Source: an uncultured Aquimarina sp.
Lineage (GTDB): Bacteria > Bacteroidota > Bacteroidia > Flavobacteriales > Flavobacteriaceae
Length of the DNA stretch: 64,000 nt
NCBI GenBank assembly: GCA_947497175.1
Contig: CANMFM010000001.1
Location: forward strand, 496,001 to 560,000
Reading direction: 5' to 3'
In this document: positions 27,603-36,606 of the stretch, piece by piece
How positions within the stretch are numbered: position 1 is the stretch's first letter
Layout: each line of letters opens with the position of its first letter
The notes under the pieces: generated by a model
Told to the model about the DNA's origin: nothing
Databases searched by the model: none
The model's input: the letters and a program-made list of their open reading frames with translations, nothing else
Position numbers and translations under genes: made by a program

Positions 27603-28676
27603 ATGACAGATTTTTATCCCATACAAATTTCTGAAATTCAAAAAGAAACAAAAGATTGCACGTCAATTACTTTTGATATCCCAGAAGAACACAAAGACAA
27701 GTTTTTATACAAACAAGGTCAGCATCTTACTTTAAAAGCTTCTATAAATGGAGAAGAAGTAAGACGTTCTTATTCTCTTTGTTCCAGTCCGATAGAAAAT
27801 AAGTGGCAGGTAGCCGTTAAAAGAATTAACGGAGGTATATTCTCTAATTATGCTAATGATGTCTTAAAGCCAGGAGATGTATTAGAATTAATGCCGCCAT
27901 TAGGAAGTTTTTATGTAGAAGTTGATCCTTCAAAAGCTAAGAATTATATTGTGTTTGCAGCCGGTAGTGGTATTACTCCGGTATTATCGATAATAAAAAC
28001 TCATTTAGCTGCAGAGCCTAATAGCACTTTCAAGCTTTTTTACTTGAATCGAAACGCTAAATCAATTATCTTTAAAGAAGAGATTGAAGCACTTAGAAAT
28101 ACATATTTTGGACGTCTGGAGATATTTTATTTTTTAACCAAAGAACATCGTGATATTCCAATACTTAATGGAAGATTTACTGCTGATAAAATTCAAGAAC
28201 TCACCAGTAAATTGATCAATGTTGAAGATGTTGATGCGTGTTTCCTTTGTGGTCCGGAAGAAATGATTTTCTTAATTAGAGATGAATTGGTAAACGCAGG
28301 ATTGTCAAAAGATAAGATTCATTACGAACTTTTCTTTTCAGGAGTAACAGAAGAAGATAAGAAAAGAGCTGCCGAGGCAGTAGAGCACAAGTTTGAAGGG
28401 ACAAAGGTTACTATTATCGACGGAGGGAAAGAATTTCATTTTGGGATGGAGGATGATTATGATAATATTTTAGATGGAGCCTTAGCTGCAGGAGCCGATT
28501 TGCCTTTTGCTTGCAAAGGAGGGGTATGTAGTACTTGCAAATGTAAAGTCGTAGAAGGTACTGTTGAAATGAAAGTAAATTACGCATTAGAAGAAAACGA
28601 AGTGGCAAGAGGCTTAGTGCTATCGTGCCAGGCAGTTCCAACAACAGAGAAAGTTGTTGTAGATTTTGATGTATAA
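27603..28676 (+). CDS. paaE: Phenylacetyl-CoA epoxidase reductase subunit PaaE
   Basis: 357 residues: FAD domain with RRSYSLCSSP (near residue 57), NAD(P) domain with AAGSGITPVLSI (near 119) and FLCGPEEMI, and a C-terminal plant-type 2Fe-2S ferredoxin domain with CKGGVCSTCKCKV and the fourth Cys in VLSCQ. It passes electrons from NADPH to the diiron PaaA subunit. First gene of the paa cluster, 12 nt before paaA. The order E-A-B-C-D differs from the enterobacterial A-B-C-D-E. Confidence 0.95.
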   Translation: MTDFYPIQISEIQKETKDCTSITFDIPEEHKDKFLYKQGQHLTLKASINGEEVRRSYSLCSSPIENKWQVAVKRINGGIFSNYANDVLKPGDVLELMPPLGSFYVEVDPSKAKNYIVFAAGSGITPVLSIIKTHLAAEPNSTFKLFYLNRNAKSIIFKEEIEALRNTYFGRLEIFYFLTKEHRDIPILNGRFTADKIQELTSKLINVEDVDACFLCGPEEMIFLIRDELVNAGLSKDKIHYELFFSGVTEEDKKRAAEAVEHKFEGTKVTIIDGGKEFHFGMEDDYDNILDGALAAGADLPFACKGGVCSTCKCKVVEGTVEMKVNYALEENEVARGLVLSCQAVPTTEKVVVDFDV

Positions 28677-28688
28677 AACACGGTTGTT

Positions 28689-29645
28689 ATGAGCGAGAAA
28701 GAGATAAAGAATTTAGAAGAGATTTTTGAGCAGAGAATTGCCAGAGATGAAAAAATCGAACCGAAAGATTGGATGCCAGAGAAGTATCGAAAAACACATA
28801 TTCGACAAATTTCTCAACATGCACATTCCGAAATTGTAGGGATGCTGCCAGAAGGGAACTGGATCACTAGAGCACCTTCTTTACGTCGCAAAGTGGCTCT
28901 ATTGGCCAAAGTTCAGGATGAAGCTGGACATGGTTTGTATCTCTATAGTGCATGCGAAACTTTAGGAATTTCCAGAGAAGAGCTCTATGAGCAATTGCAT
29001 ACAGGTAAAGCTAAATACTCAAGTATATTTAATTACCCCACAATAACCTGGGCAGATATGGGAGCAATTGGTTGGTTGGTAGATGGTGCTGCAATCATTA
29101 ATCAAGTGCCTCTTTGTAGCACTTCGTATGGGCCGTACGCACGTGCAATGATTCGAGTATGTAAAGAAGAAAGTTTTCACCAACGCCAAGGGTATGAAAT
29201 AATGATTACTCTGGCCAATGGTACACCCGAGCAAAAAGCTATGGCGCAAGATGCTTTAAATAGATGGTGGTGGCCTTCGTTGATGATGCTGGGGCCTACC
29301 GACGCAGAATCTGTACATACAGAACAATCGATGAAATGGAAATTGAAACGTAAAACCAATGACGAACTTCGTCAACAATTTATAGATCAGACAGTACCGC
29401 AGGCAGATTTAATAGGGCTAACGATCCCCGATCCTGATTTAAAATGGAATGAAAAAACAGGTCACTATGACTTTGGTGAAATTAACTGGGATGAATTTTG
29501 GCAAGTAGTCAAAGGTCATGGCCCATGTAATAAAGAACGTTTGTCGGCAAGAGTAAATGCCTGGGAAAATGGCCAGTGGGTTCGTGATGCTGCTATGACC
29601 TATGCTCAAAAACAAGAAGATAAGAAGCTTAAAAAAGCAATTTAA
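28689..29645 (+). CDS. paaA: Phenylacetyl-CoA epoxidase catalytic subunit PaaA
   Basis: 318 residues, normal length. The diiron ligands are seen in [15 protein letters not shown] (E-x-x-H, near residue 80) and [14 protein letters not shown] (near 160). PaaA with PaaB, C and E epoxidises the aromatic ring of phenylacetyl-CoA using O2. Neighbours are paaE (12 nt upstream) and paaB (62 nt downstream, across a small hairpin). Confidence 0.97.
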   Translation: MSEKEIKNLEEIFEQRIARDEKIEPKDWMPEKYRKTHIRQISQHAHSEIVGMLPEGNWITRAPSLRRKVALLAKVQDEAGHGLYLYSACETLGISREELYEQLHTGKAKYSSIFNYPTITWADMGAIGWLVDGAAIINQVPLCSTSYGPYARAMIRVCKEESFHQRQGYEIMITLANGTPEQKAMAQDALNRWWWPSLMMLGPTDAESVHTEQSMKWKLKRKTNDELRQQFIDQTVPQADLIGLTIPDPDLKWNEKTGHYDFGEINWDEFWQVVKGHGPCNKERLSARVNAWENGQWVRDAAMTYAQKQEDKKLKKAI

Positions 29646-29707
29646 AAAAATCCTTGCTTACTCTCTTCTCCCTTTGTGAGAGGAGCTGGGGGTGAGGGCT
29701 AGTAGAT
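29646..29707. repeat. Small palindromic element between paaA and paaB
   Basis: CTCTTCTC (29663-29670) can pair with GAGAGGAG (29678-29685), with one G-T pair, around the loop CCTTTGT, followed by CTGGGGGTGAGGG. This hairpin plus GGGGTGAGG tail resembles a short palindrome scattered in many bacterial genomes. It is not T-rich downstream and is unlikely to be a terminator. Confidence 0.5.
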
Positions 29708-29992
29708 ATGAAAAATAATTGGCCACTTTGGGAAGTATTTGTAAGAAGTAAAAATGGTCTTGAACATCGTCATTTTGGAAGTCTTCATGCTGCAGATGCA
29801 GAAATGGCATTAGAAAATGCAAGAGATGTATATACTCGTAGAAATGAAGGCGTTAGCATATGGGTAGTAGAATCTAAACATATTACGGCTTCTAATCCCG
29901 AAAATAATGGAGAACTTTTCGAGCCCGCACAAGATAAAGTATATCGACATCCAACATTCTATTCGTTGCCAGATGAGGTAAAACACATGTGA
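29708..29992 (+). CDS. paaB: Phenylacetyl-CoA epoxidase subunit PaaB
   Basis: 94 residues with the PaaB pattern WPLWEVFVRSKNGLEHRHFG, then GSLHAADAEMALENARDVYTR (quoted partly: LHAADAEMALENARDVYTRR) and SIWVVESKHI. PaaB is a small subunit that joins PaaAC dimers. Normal length and position after paaA. Confidence 0.95.
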   Translation: MKNNWPLWEVFVRSKNGLEHRHFGSLHAADAEMALENARDVYTRRNEGVSIWVVESKHITASNPENNGELFEPAQDKVYRHPTFYSLPDEVKHM

Positions 29993-30081
29993 TCACAGAA
30001 ATCAAAGTTGAACATATTTACTGTACTAAATTAACATGTAGATTTCGATTTCAAATTCATTTTCAATTTTAAATTCAAAGA

Positions 30082-30837
30082 ATGAAAAACGAAAATATAA
30101 TACAGTATATCTATGGGATTGCCGATAACGCATTGATTTTAGGACAACGTTTGTCAGAACTATGCGGTCACGGTCCCAGCCTAGAAACTGATATTGCATT
30201 GACCAATATGGCACTAGATTTATTAGGGCAAACACGTAGTTATTATCAATACGCAGCTCAGCTTTCAGGAGATGGAAAAACCGAAGATGATATTGCTTTT
30301 TTAAGAATCGAAAGGCAGTATAAAAATGTGCTGTTAGTAGAGCAACCTAATAGGCATTTTGGATACGTCATCGCAAGACAGTTTTTTTATGACGTATTTC
30401 ACTTATTTTTATTACAAGAATTACAGCATAGTAAAGACGAAATACTTTCTGCAATTGCAAAAAAAGCAATTAAGGAGGTAAGTTATCATCAACGATTTTC
30501 TTCAGATTGGATAAAAAGACTAGGAGATGGTACCAAAGAGAGTCATCAAAAAATTCAGGAAGCTGTCGACGATCTTTGGGGATTTACTGATGAATTATTT
30601 CATATGACCGAAGATGATTTACTTGCTTTTAATTCGGGAATAGGCGTTGATTTATCCAAGATAAAAGATGCGTATTACCAAAAAATAAAAGAAGTTCTTG
30701 AAGAAGCTACAATAACACCTCCAGAAACTAAATGGTTTCAAAAAGGCGGCAAACAAGGAATTCATAGTGAACATATGGGGTATTTGCTTGCAGATTTACA
30801 GTACATGCAACGTACTTATCCAAATATGAAATGGTAA
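30082..30837 (+). CDS. paaC: Phenylacetyl-CoA epoxidase structural subunit PaaC
   Basis: 251 residues. It has the ferritin-like PaaC features GIADNALILGQRLSELCGHGP (in parts: ADNALILGQRLSELCGHGP), DIALTNMALDLLGQTRSYY, and KEVSYHQRFSSDWIKRLGDG. PaaC resembles PaaA but acts as the structural partner. The 89-nt gap before it is AT-rich with TTCAAATTC-like runs and no gene. Confidence 0.95.
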   Translation: MKNENIIQYIYGIADNALILGQRLSELCGHGPSLETDIALTNMALDLLGQTRSYYQYAAQLSGDGKTEDDIAFLRIERQYKNVLLVEQPNRHFGYVIARQFFYDVFHLFLLQELQHSKDEILSAIAKKAIKEVSYHQRFSSDWIKRLGDGTKESHQKIQEAVDDLWGFTDELFHMTEDDLLAFNSGIGVDLSKIKDAYYQKIKEVLEEATITPPETKWFQKGGKQGIHSEHMGYLLADLQYMQRTYPNMKW

Positions 30838-30899
30838 ATTAAATTTTGTCTTGTTTCTGTGAAGACGGAAATCTCATTTTTGATTACCTGCATAAAAGA

Positions 30900-31403
30900 A
30901 TGACAATCGAATTAAAACAACATATCGACCCGAGACTTGTTCCAATTCTGGAAAAAATATCTGATCCGGAAATTCCTGTATTATCTATTATGGATATGGG
31001 TGTCGTTCGTTCTGCTCGGATAGTAGATAATGTTGTTCAGGTTAAAATAACTCCAACCTATAGCGGATGCCCTGCAATGGATGTAATAGGAGACGATATT
31101 ATAGCCGCTTTTAAAAAAGAAAACAGACAAGCAACGGTCAATTTGGTATTGTCCCCTGCCTGGACCACTGATTGGATTACTCCAAGGGGTAGAAAAGCTT
31201 TGGAAAAATATGGTATTGCCGCCCCTTTAGATGAAGAAGCTGATAAAGAAGCACTGCTGGGTAATAAAAAGATTGTAAAATGTCCCCAGTGTACTTCAAC
31301 AAATACAAAGATGATAAGTCAATTTGGCTCTACAGCTTGTAAAGCACTTTTTAAATGCGATGATTGCCTGGAACCCTTTGACTACTTTAAATGCCTGAAA
31401 TGA
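30900..31403 (+). CDS. paaD: PaaD, metal-sulfur maturation factor for the epoxidase
   Basis: 167 residues from this ATG; a TTG 54 nt upstream is in frame, but the ATG matches the known length. The MIP18/DUF59 part has ISDPEIPVLSIMDMGVVR and TPTYSGCPAMDVI (with the conserved Cys); the C-terminal zinc-ribbon-like part has KCPQC and KCDDC. PaaD is thought to help assemble the iron centre of PaaA. Followed after one base by the VOC gene. Confidence 0.93.
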   Translation: MTIELKQHIDPRLVPILEKISDPEIPVLSIMDMGVVRSARIVDNVVQVKITPTYSGCPAMDVIGDDIIAAFKKENRQATVNLVLSPAWTTDWITPRGRKALEKYGIAAPLDEEADKEALLGNKKIVKCPQCTSTNTKMISQFGSTACKALFKCDDCLEPFDYFKCLK

Positions 31404-31404
31404 T

Positions 31405-31770
31405 ATGCTAGGATTAAGGACAACTATATATAAAGTTAGCGACTTGGATGCCGCAAAAAAATGGTATTCTGATGCTTTTGATAAGAAACCATATTTTGAC
31501 GAGCCTTTTTATGTAGGGTTCAATGTTGGTGGATATGAACTGGGATTGCTTCCTGAAGGGCCTAATGAAAATACAAAGTCTGATAGTGTACTTTCATATT
31601 GGGGTGTTGAAAACATAAACGAAGTATACCAAAAACTAATGGATTTGGGAGCCGTTGAGCATGAGCAACCGACAAATGTCGGTGGAGAAACAGTAGTAGC
31701 TTCAGTAAAGTGCCCATGGAATAATATCATAGGAATTATTTATAACCCAGAATTTAAATTAGAGAATTAA
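31405..31770 (+). CDS. VOC-superfamily (glyoxalase/dioxygenase-fold) protein
   Basis: 121 residues: MLGLRTTIYKVSDLDAAKKWY, quoted in part as TTIYKVSDLDAAKKWYSDAF, is a classical VOC beta-alpha start, and GLRTTIY, GYELGLLPEG, VLSYWGVEN and NNIIGIIYNPEF complete the fold. Its start is one base after the paaD stop and paaG follows after 2 nt, so it is translated within the paa message. Possible roles are isomerising or detoxifying a reactive pathway intermediate such as the epoxide or aldehyde; that is a guess. Confidence 0.8.
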   Translation: MLGLRTTIYKVSDLDAAKKWYSDAFDKKPYFDEPFYVGFNVGGYELGLLPEGPNENTKSDSVLSYWGVENINEVYQKLMDLGAVEHEQPTNVGGETVVASVKCPWNNIIGIIYNPEFKLEN

Positions 31771-31772
31771 AT

Positions 31773-32552
31773 ATGCCATCAATAGAACTGAAAATAGAGA
31801 ATGGAGTAGCAAGAATTATGCTAAATCGTCCTGAAACCTTTAACAGCTTTAATAGAGAAATGGCTTTGCGTTTACAAAAAACATTAGATGATTGTAATAC
31901 TAATGACGCAGTAAAAGCTATAGTCCTTACCGGAAACGGAAAAGCGTTTTGCGCAGGTCAGGATCTAAACGAGGTGACTTCGCCAGAACTAAATCCGGGT
32001 TTTAGAACAATATTAGAAGAGCATTATAACCCGATAATAGAAAGAATAAGATCTATTGAAAAACCAATCATTGCTGCGGTAAATGGAGTTGCAGCTGGAG
32101 CTGGAGCTAATATTGCTCTGGCTTGTGATATAGTAGTAGCGGTCGAAACGGCAAGTTTTATTCAGGCATTTAGTAAAATAGGACTCATCCCCGATAGCGC
32201 AGGGACGTTCTTTTTACCTCGGTTAATAGGCTTGCAAAAGGCGTCTGCTTTAATGATGCTAGGAGACAAAATACCTGCAAACGAGGCAGAGCAATTAGGA
32301 ATGCTATATAGCGTATTTTCTTCTGAAATTTTTGAAGAAGAAGTAGCAAAACTCGCATCAAAAATGGCTGAAATGCCAACAAAAGCTTTAGGATTGACGA
32401 AGAGATTATTAAATCGTTCTATGGTGAATAATCTCGAACAGCAATTGGCTATGGAGTCTGATTTACAAATCGAGGCCGCAGAAAGCGAAGATTATGCAGA
32501 AGGTGTACGTGCATTCATAGAAAAAAGAAAACCTGTGTTTAAGGGGAAATAA
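31773..32552 (+). CDS. paaG: 1,2-epoxyphenylacetyl-CoA isomerase PaaG (enoyl-CoA hydratase family)
   Basis: 259 residues, crotonase fold. GKAFCAGQDLNEV and AAVNGVAAGAGANIALACD form the oxyanion hole. FSKIGLIPDSAGTFFLPRLIG carries the Asp used by PaaG-type isomerases in place of the second hydratase Glu. It turns the ring epoxide into the seven-membered oxepin-CoA. Its place directly after paaABCD supports paaG over paaF. Confidence 0.92.
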   Translation: MPSIELKIENGVARIMLNRPETFNSFNREMALRLQKTLDDCNTNDAVKAIVLTGNGKAFCAGQDLNEVTSPELNPGFRTILEEHYNPIIERIRSIEKPIIAAVNGVAAGAGANIALACDIVVAVETASFIQAFSKIGLIPDSAGTFFLPRLIGLQKASALMMLGDKIPANEAEQLGMLYSVFSSEIFEEEVAKLASKMAEMPTKALGLTKRLLNRSMVNNLEQQLAMESDLQIEAAESEDYAEGVRAFIEKRKPVFKGK

Positions 32553-32752
32553 AAATATTGAATATCAAACAAAAGAATACCAAATGATGAAGTTGAGTTT
32601 GATTGTGAGCAAAAAAATAATGAACTAATCGCGATTTTATTTCAAGCATTTGAAATTCGCAAACTAAAAATAAACATAATGAGTGTTTTTCGGCTAGTTG
32701 GAGTTAAAAGCTTCAAATTTCTGTATTCAACATTCAGTATTCGATATTAACT
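32553..32752 (+). pseudogene. Decayed remnant of a four-helix-bundle gene cassette
   Basis: No intact gene. One frame reads QKNNELIAILFQAFEIRKLK, resembling the tail of S23-type four-helix-bundle proteins and of the pseudogene at 34964. At DNA level AATAATGAACTAATCGCGAT (near 32617) matches AATAACGAACTAATTGTGAT (near 35265), and both copies end with TTCAGTATTC shortly before the next paa gene. Most of the reading frame is deleted. Confidence 0.55.
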
Positions 32753-33931
32753 ATGGTTGTAGGTATAATAGGTTCCGGTACAATGGGAAGTGGGATTGCT
32801 CAGGTAGCAGCTACTTCTGGGTGTCAAGTAAAAGTATTTGATACAGAACAAGAAGCCCTCAATAAAAGCAAAAATTCTTTAGAAAAAATTCTTTCCCGAT
32901 TAATCGAAAAAGGAAGAATCGATCAACAGGAAAAAGATCGTATCCAGAATAATATATCCTATGTTACTACTTTAAAGGATTTAGAAAATTCTAATCTTAC
33001 CATTGAAGCAATAATTGAAGATTTAGAGATTAAAAAGAAGGTGTTTTCAGAATTAGAAAATTATGTTTCTGAAGATACGATTATAGCTTCAAATACCTCT
33101 TCTCTGTCTATAGCATCCATTGCTTCATCCTTGCAAAAACCTGAGCGCTGTATAGGGATTCATTTCTTCAACCCGGCACCATTAATGAAGTTGGTAGAAG
33201 TCATTCCGGCAGTGCAAACATCTACAACTATAACAAGCAAGGTTGTACAAATCATAGAAGGTTGGAAAAAAGTTGTTGCAATAGCCAAAGACACTCCTGG
33301 TTTTATTGTAAATCGCGTTGCCCGGCCATTTTACGGAGAATCTTTACGAATTTATGAAGAAGGCATTGCAGATGTAGCTACTATTGATTGGAGTTTGAAG
33401 TCCTTGGGCGGTTTTAGAATGGGCCCTTTTGAATTAATGGATTTTATAGGAAATGATGTAAATTATACAGTAACAGAAACTGTTTTCAGAGCGTTTTATT
33501 TTGATCCCAGATATAAACCCTCATTTACGCAAAAAAGATTGTCAGAAGCTGGATATCTAGGTCGAAAATCTGGTAAAGGATATTATGAGTACAATGAAAA
33601 TGCTAAGAAAATTACCCCTAATAAAGATCAAACTCTTGCAACCTATATTTTTGATCGTGTATTAGTAATGCTTATTAACGAAGCTGCTGATGCCCTATTC
33701 TGGAATATAGCTTCTGCAGAAGATATTGATAATGCTATGACCAAAGGGGTGAACTACCCTAAAGGTTTATTGGCTTGGGCAGATGAAAAAGGAATGGATT
33801 GGTGTGTAAATATGTTAGATACTTTATATGATCAATATAGAGAAGATCGTTATCGATGCAGTCCATTACTAAGAAAAATGAAGAGAGAGAATAAAACATT
33901 TTTTAATACTAAACAGGCAGTAAATAATTAA
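32753..33931 (+). CDS. paaH: 3-hydroxyacyl-CoA dehydrogenase PaaH
   Basis: 392 residues. NAD-binding loop GIIGSGTMGSGIAQVAA at the start, catalytic His in IGIHFFNPAPLMKLVEVI (near residue 139), then TPGFIVNRVARPFYGESLR and LGGFRMGPFELMDFIG, and a second helical domain to the end (GVNYPKGLLAWAD). It oxidises 3-hydroxyadipyl-CoA to 3-oxoadipyl-CoA. Next gene paaI begins after one base. Confidence 0.93.
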   Translation: MVVGIIGSGTMGSGIAQVAATSGCQVKVFDTEQEALNKSKNSLEKILSRLIEKGRIDQQEKDRIQNNISYVTTLKDLENSNLTIEAIIEDLEIKKKVFSELENYVSEDTIIASNTSSLSIASIASSLQKPERCIGIHFFNPAPLMKLVEVIPAVQTSTTITSKVVQIIEGWKKVVAIAKDTPGFIVNRVARPFYGESLRIYEEGIADVATIDWSLKSLGGFRMGPFELMDFIGNDVNYTVTETVFRAFYFDPRYKPSFTQKRLSEAGYLGRKSGKGYYEYNENAKKITPNKDQTLATYIFDRVLVMLINEAADALFWNIASAEDIDNAMTKGVNYPKGLLAWADEKGMDWCVNMLDTLYDQYREDRYRCSPLLRKMKRENKTFFNTKQAVNN

Positions 33932-33932
33932 T

Positions 33933-34343
33933 ATGATATTAAAATCAGAGGCTATACCACATAAAATGCTTTCTCTCGATCCATTTAGCCAATGGTTAGG
34001 TATTCAGGTTTTAGAAGTTGAAAAAGGAAGATGTAAAGTAGGGATGACCATTAGAAAGGAAATGTTGAATAGTATGGGGAAAGCCCATGGAGGGATATCA
34101 TACAGCCTGGCAGATACAGCTTTTGGTTTTTCGGCTAATACACATGGTAAATATGCTGTGTCTATTGAAACTTCAATCAATCATATTGAAGCCCTGGAAG
34201 AAGGTGATTTCTTAACCGCCGAAGCCGTCACCGATATAGCTAAAACCAAAATCGCCTTTAATATAATCGAGGTAAAACGTGGAGATCAAATTGTAGCATT
34301 ATTTAAAGGCGTCGTATATAGAACGAATAAAGATTGGGAATAA
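33933..34343 (+). CDS. paaI: Hotdog-fold thioesterase PaaI
   Basis: 136 residues with the PaaI hotdog signature NSMGKAHGGISYSLADTAFGF (quoted in part: MGKAHGGISYSLADTAFG), then SIETSINHIEALEEGD. The HGG motif and following Asp are catalytic in the family. It hydrolyses ring-hydroxylated phenylacetyl-CoA, rescuing CoA when the pathway stalls. Follows paaH after one base. Confidence 0.93.
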   Translation: MILKSEAIPHKMLSLDPFSQWLGIQVLEVEKGRCKVGMTIRKEMLNSMGKAHGGISYSLADTAFGFSANTHGKYAVSIETSINHIEALEEGDFLTAEAVTDIAKTKIAFNIIEVKRGDQIVALFKGVVYRTNKDWE

Positions 34344-34356
34344 TATAAAAATAGAA

Positions 34357-34905
34357 ATGAAAAAGTTTTTAACGATAATAACAATAGCCATATTCATCAT
34401 TTCCTGCGGAAAAGAAAGCAAATCCAAAACAGAAGTTCTGCCAGGAACAGATATTCTTCAATCAGAGAAGACTCAAGACAGAACTCAAGAAGAAGTTGAT
34501 CAGGTTCTTGAGAGCGTATTTAATTCTCAGGTAAATATTGAAGTTGACGAAACCGTTTTTGTAATTGATAATGGAACTAATAGAGTAACAGAAGACATGT
34601 CGGCTGGAATCATGACAATGCTTGCTCCCCAACCTTATGATCAATTAAAAATACAGTTAGAAAAAGAACCTAAGCAAGAGGGATATACACTTGTTGGTAT
34701 TGAAGAAATAGAAATAGAAGGTAGATTAGTACTACAACAAAAATCAATGATGGTCGATGAGGTTGGTGATGAGATGATCATGATGATGCATGCATTACCG
34801 GCTGGAGATAAAACAATGATGATATCTTCGTTTTATCCTAAACTAGAAGAGTCAAAATATTTACCACTAATTAAAAAGTCGGTATCGTCGGCTACACTAG
34901 AATAA
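34357..34905 (+). CDS. Lipoprotein of unknown function inside the paa cluster
   Basis: 182 residues. Lipoprotein signal peptide MKKFLTIITIAIFIISC with Cys 17 as acylation site, then a charged linker and a region with a Met-rich stretch (EMIMMMHALPAGDKTMMISS). I recognise no domain. It lies 13 nt after paaI in the same direction, so it is probably co-transcribed. An outer-membrane or periplasmic lipoprotein in a cytoplasmic catabolic operon is unexpected. Confidence 0.7.
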   Translation: MKKFLTIITIAIFIISCGKESKSKTEVLPGTDILQSEKTQDRTQEEVDQVLESVFNSQVNIEVDETVFVIDNGTNRVTEDMSAGIMTMLAPQPYDQLKIQLEKEPKQEGYTLVGIEEIEIEGRLVLQQKSMMVDEVGDEMIMMMHALPAGDKTMMISSFYPKLEESKYLPLIKKSVSSATLE

Positions 34906-34963
34906 AATAATAATGAATATTGAATAGTAGCATAATAAATTATGAAGTTTTTGATTTTTTTAA

Positions 34964-35327
34964 ATGAAAGGAAAAAAGTATGATAGAGAAGCCAGATTAA
35001 TTCAATTTTCTATTGCAGTTATTTTGGAATGTGGAAAATTGGGGGGACTATACTTTTCAACATTTATCGAAACAATTAATTCGTTCAACGACATCGATGG
35101 CACTAAATTACGGAGAGGCTCAAAGTGCTGAATCTTCTAGTGACTTTCGGCATAAAATGAAATTATGCCTAAAAGAATTAAGAGAATCATTAGTAAACTT
35201 GAAAATTTAAAATGAGCCTGGATTGATTAACGATAGTAAGCATATAGAGAATATTTTAAAAGAGAATAACGAACTAATTGTGATTTTTATATCAAGTATT
35301 CGAACTTCAAAAAACAAAACCAAATGA
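34964..35327 (+). pseudogene. Four-helix-bundle (S23-type) protein, frameshifted pseudogene
   Basis: From the ATG at 34964 one frame reads KYDREARLIQFSIAVI. A shift near 35013-35030 then continues DYTFQHLSKQLIRSTTSMAL, NYGEAQSAESSSDFRHKMKL and CLKELRESLVNLKI. The frame meets a stop at 35208 and goes on, in the same frame, with NEPGLINDSKHIENILKENN and ELIVIFISSIRTSKNKTK to a stop at 35325. The whole matches the S23/four-helix-bundle family once known as an intervening sequence of 23S rRNA. One frameshift and one nonsense codon make it non-functional. The flanks carry TATTGAATA and GATATTCAGTATTC runs typical of the cassette. Confidence 0.8.
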
Positions 35328-35394
35328 TTATTTTAAATACTTTATGTAGTTACATTTCGATATTCAGTATTCAAAATTCAAAAATCGATATTTA

Positions 35395-36603
35395 ATGGAA
35401 GCATATATTATTGACGGAATCCGAACTCCAATTGGAAATTATAAAGGCACGTTATCAACAGTTCGTACAGATGATTTAGGTGCTTTGGTTATAGAAAAAT
35501 TAGTAAAAAAATATCCAAATATCCCAAAAGAAGCTTACGATGATGTGATCATGGGGTGCGCAAATCAGGCAGGAGAGGATAATCGTAACGTAGCACGTAT
35601 GTGCTCACTTTTGGCAGGCTTACCATTTACAGTTCCGGGCGAGACAGTAAATCGTCTTTGCAGCTCTGGATTGTCAGCTATTATTCATGCCAATCGTGCG
35701 ATCAAAGCTGGTGATGGTGATCTTTTTATTTCGGGGGGAGTTGAAAATATGACCCGTGGCCCTTTTGTGATCGCTAAGCCTTCATCGGCTTTTGGAAACG
35801 ATTCTAAAATGTATGATTCCAGCTTTGGATGGCGCTTTGTAAATCATAAAATGCATGAATTATACGGGACCGATGGTATGGGAAATACTGCCGAAAATCT
35901 AGTAGAAAAATATAATATATCTCGCGAAGATCAGGACACTTTTGCTTACTGGAGCCAAATGAAGGCAACCAAAGCACAAGAAACAGGGAGATTAGCAAAA
36001 GAGATTACAATGGTCAAAATTCCTCAACGCAAAAAGGATCCAATTCAATTTGCTAATGATGAGTTTATAAAACCAACTACAACCAAAGAAATATTAGGAA
36101 AACTAAGACCCGCCTTCAAAAAAGATGGAAGTGTAACCGCAGGAAATTCTTCGGGATTAAATGATGGCGCTGCTGCAACTATTATTGCTTCTTCAGCTGC
36201 TGTACAAAAATATGACCTGAAACCTCTGGCCAGAATTGTAAGTTCTGCAGTAGTAGGTGTAGAACCAAGGATTATGGGTATAGGGCCGGTACAAGCTTCG
36301 AATAAGGCATTAGAAAAAGCCGGAATCACAATGAATGATATTGATGTGATTGAATTAAATGAAGCATTTGCTTCCCAGGCTTTAGCATGTATTAGAGAAT
36401 GGGGATTAGCAGATGATGATCCAAGAATCAATCCTAATGGAGGATCCATTGCGATAGGACACCCTTTAGGAGTAACTGGAACCAGAATTGCTTATTCTGC
36501 AGCACTAGAATTACAAGAACAAAAGAAACGCTATGCCTTAATCACAATGTGTGTAGGTGTTGGTCAAGGATATGCGTGCATAATCGAAAACACAAATCTC
36601 TGA
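35395..36603 (+). CDS. paaJ: 3-oxoadipyl-CoA/3-oxo-5,6-dehydrosuberyl-CoA thiolase PaaJ
   Basis: 402 residues. Thiolase active sites: Cys in VNRLCSSGLSA (near residue 89), NEAFASQALA, GGSIAIGHPLGVTGTR with the catalytic His, and the second Cys in MCVGVGQGYA. It releases acetyl-CoA at two steps of the pathway. Preceded by the pseudogene region and followed immediately by paaZ (no gap). Confidence 0.93.
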   Translation: MEAYIIDGIRTPIGNYKGTLSTVRTDDLGALVIEKLVKKYPNIPKEAYDDVIMGCANQAGEDNRNVARMCSLLAGLPFTVPGETVNRLCSSGLSAIIHANRAIKAGDGDLFISGGVENMTRGPFVIAKPSSAFGNDSKMYDSSFGWRFVNHKMHELYGTDGMGNTAENLVEKYNISREDQDTFAYWSQMKATKAQETGRLAKEITMVKIPQRKKDPIQFANDEFIKPTTTKEILGKLRPAFKKDGSVTAGNSSGLNDGAAATIIASSAAVQKYDLKPLARIVSSAVVGVEPRIMGIGPVQASNKALEKAGITMNDIDVIELNEAFASQALACIREWGLADDDPRINPNGGSIAIGHPLGVTGTRIAYSAALELQEQKKRYALITMCVGVGQGYACIIENTNL

Positions 36604-36606
36604 TTG

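Noticed and set aside
35013..35210. Intact 65-residue gene
   Set aside because: It is the middle part of a frameshifted four-helix-bundle gene that continues in flanking frames.
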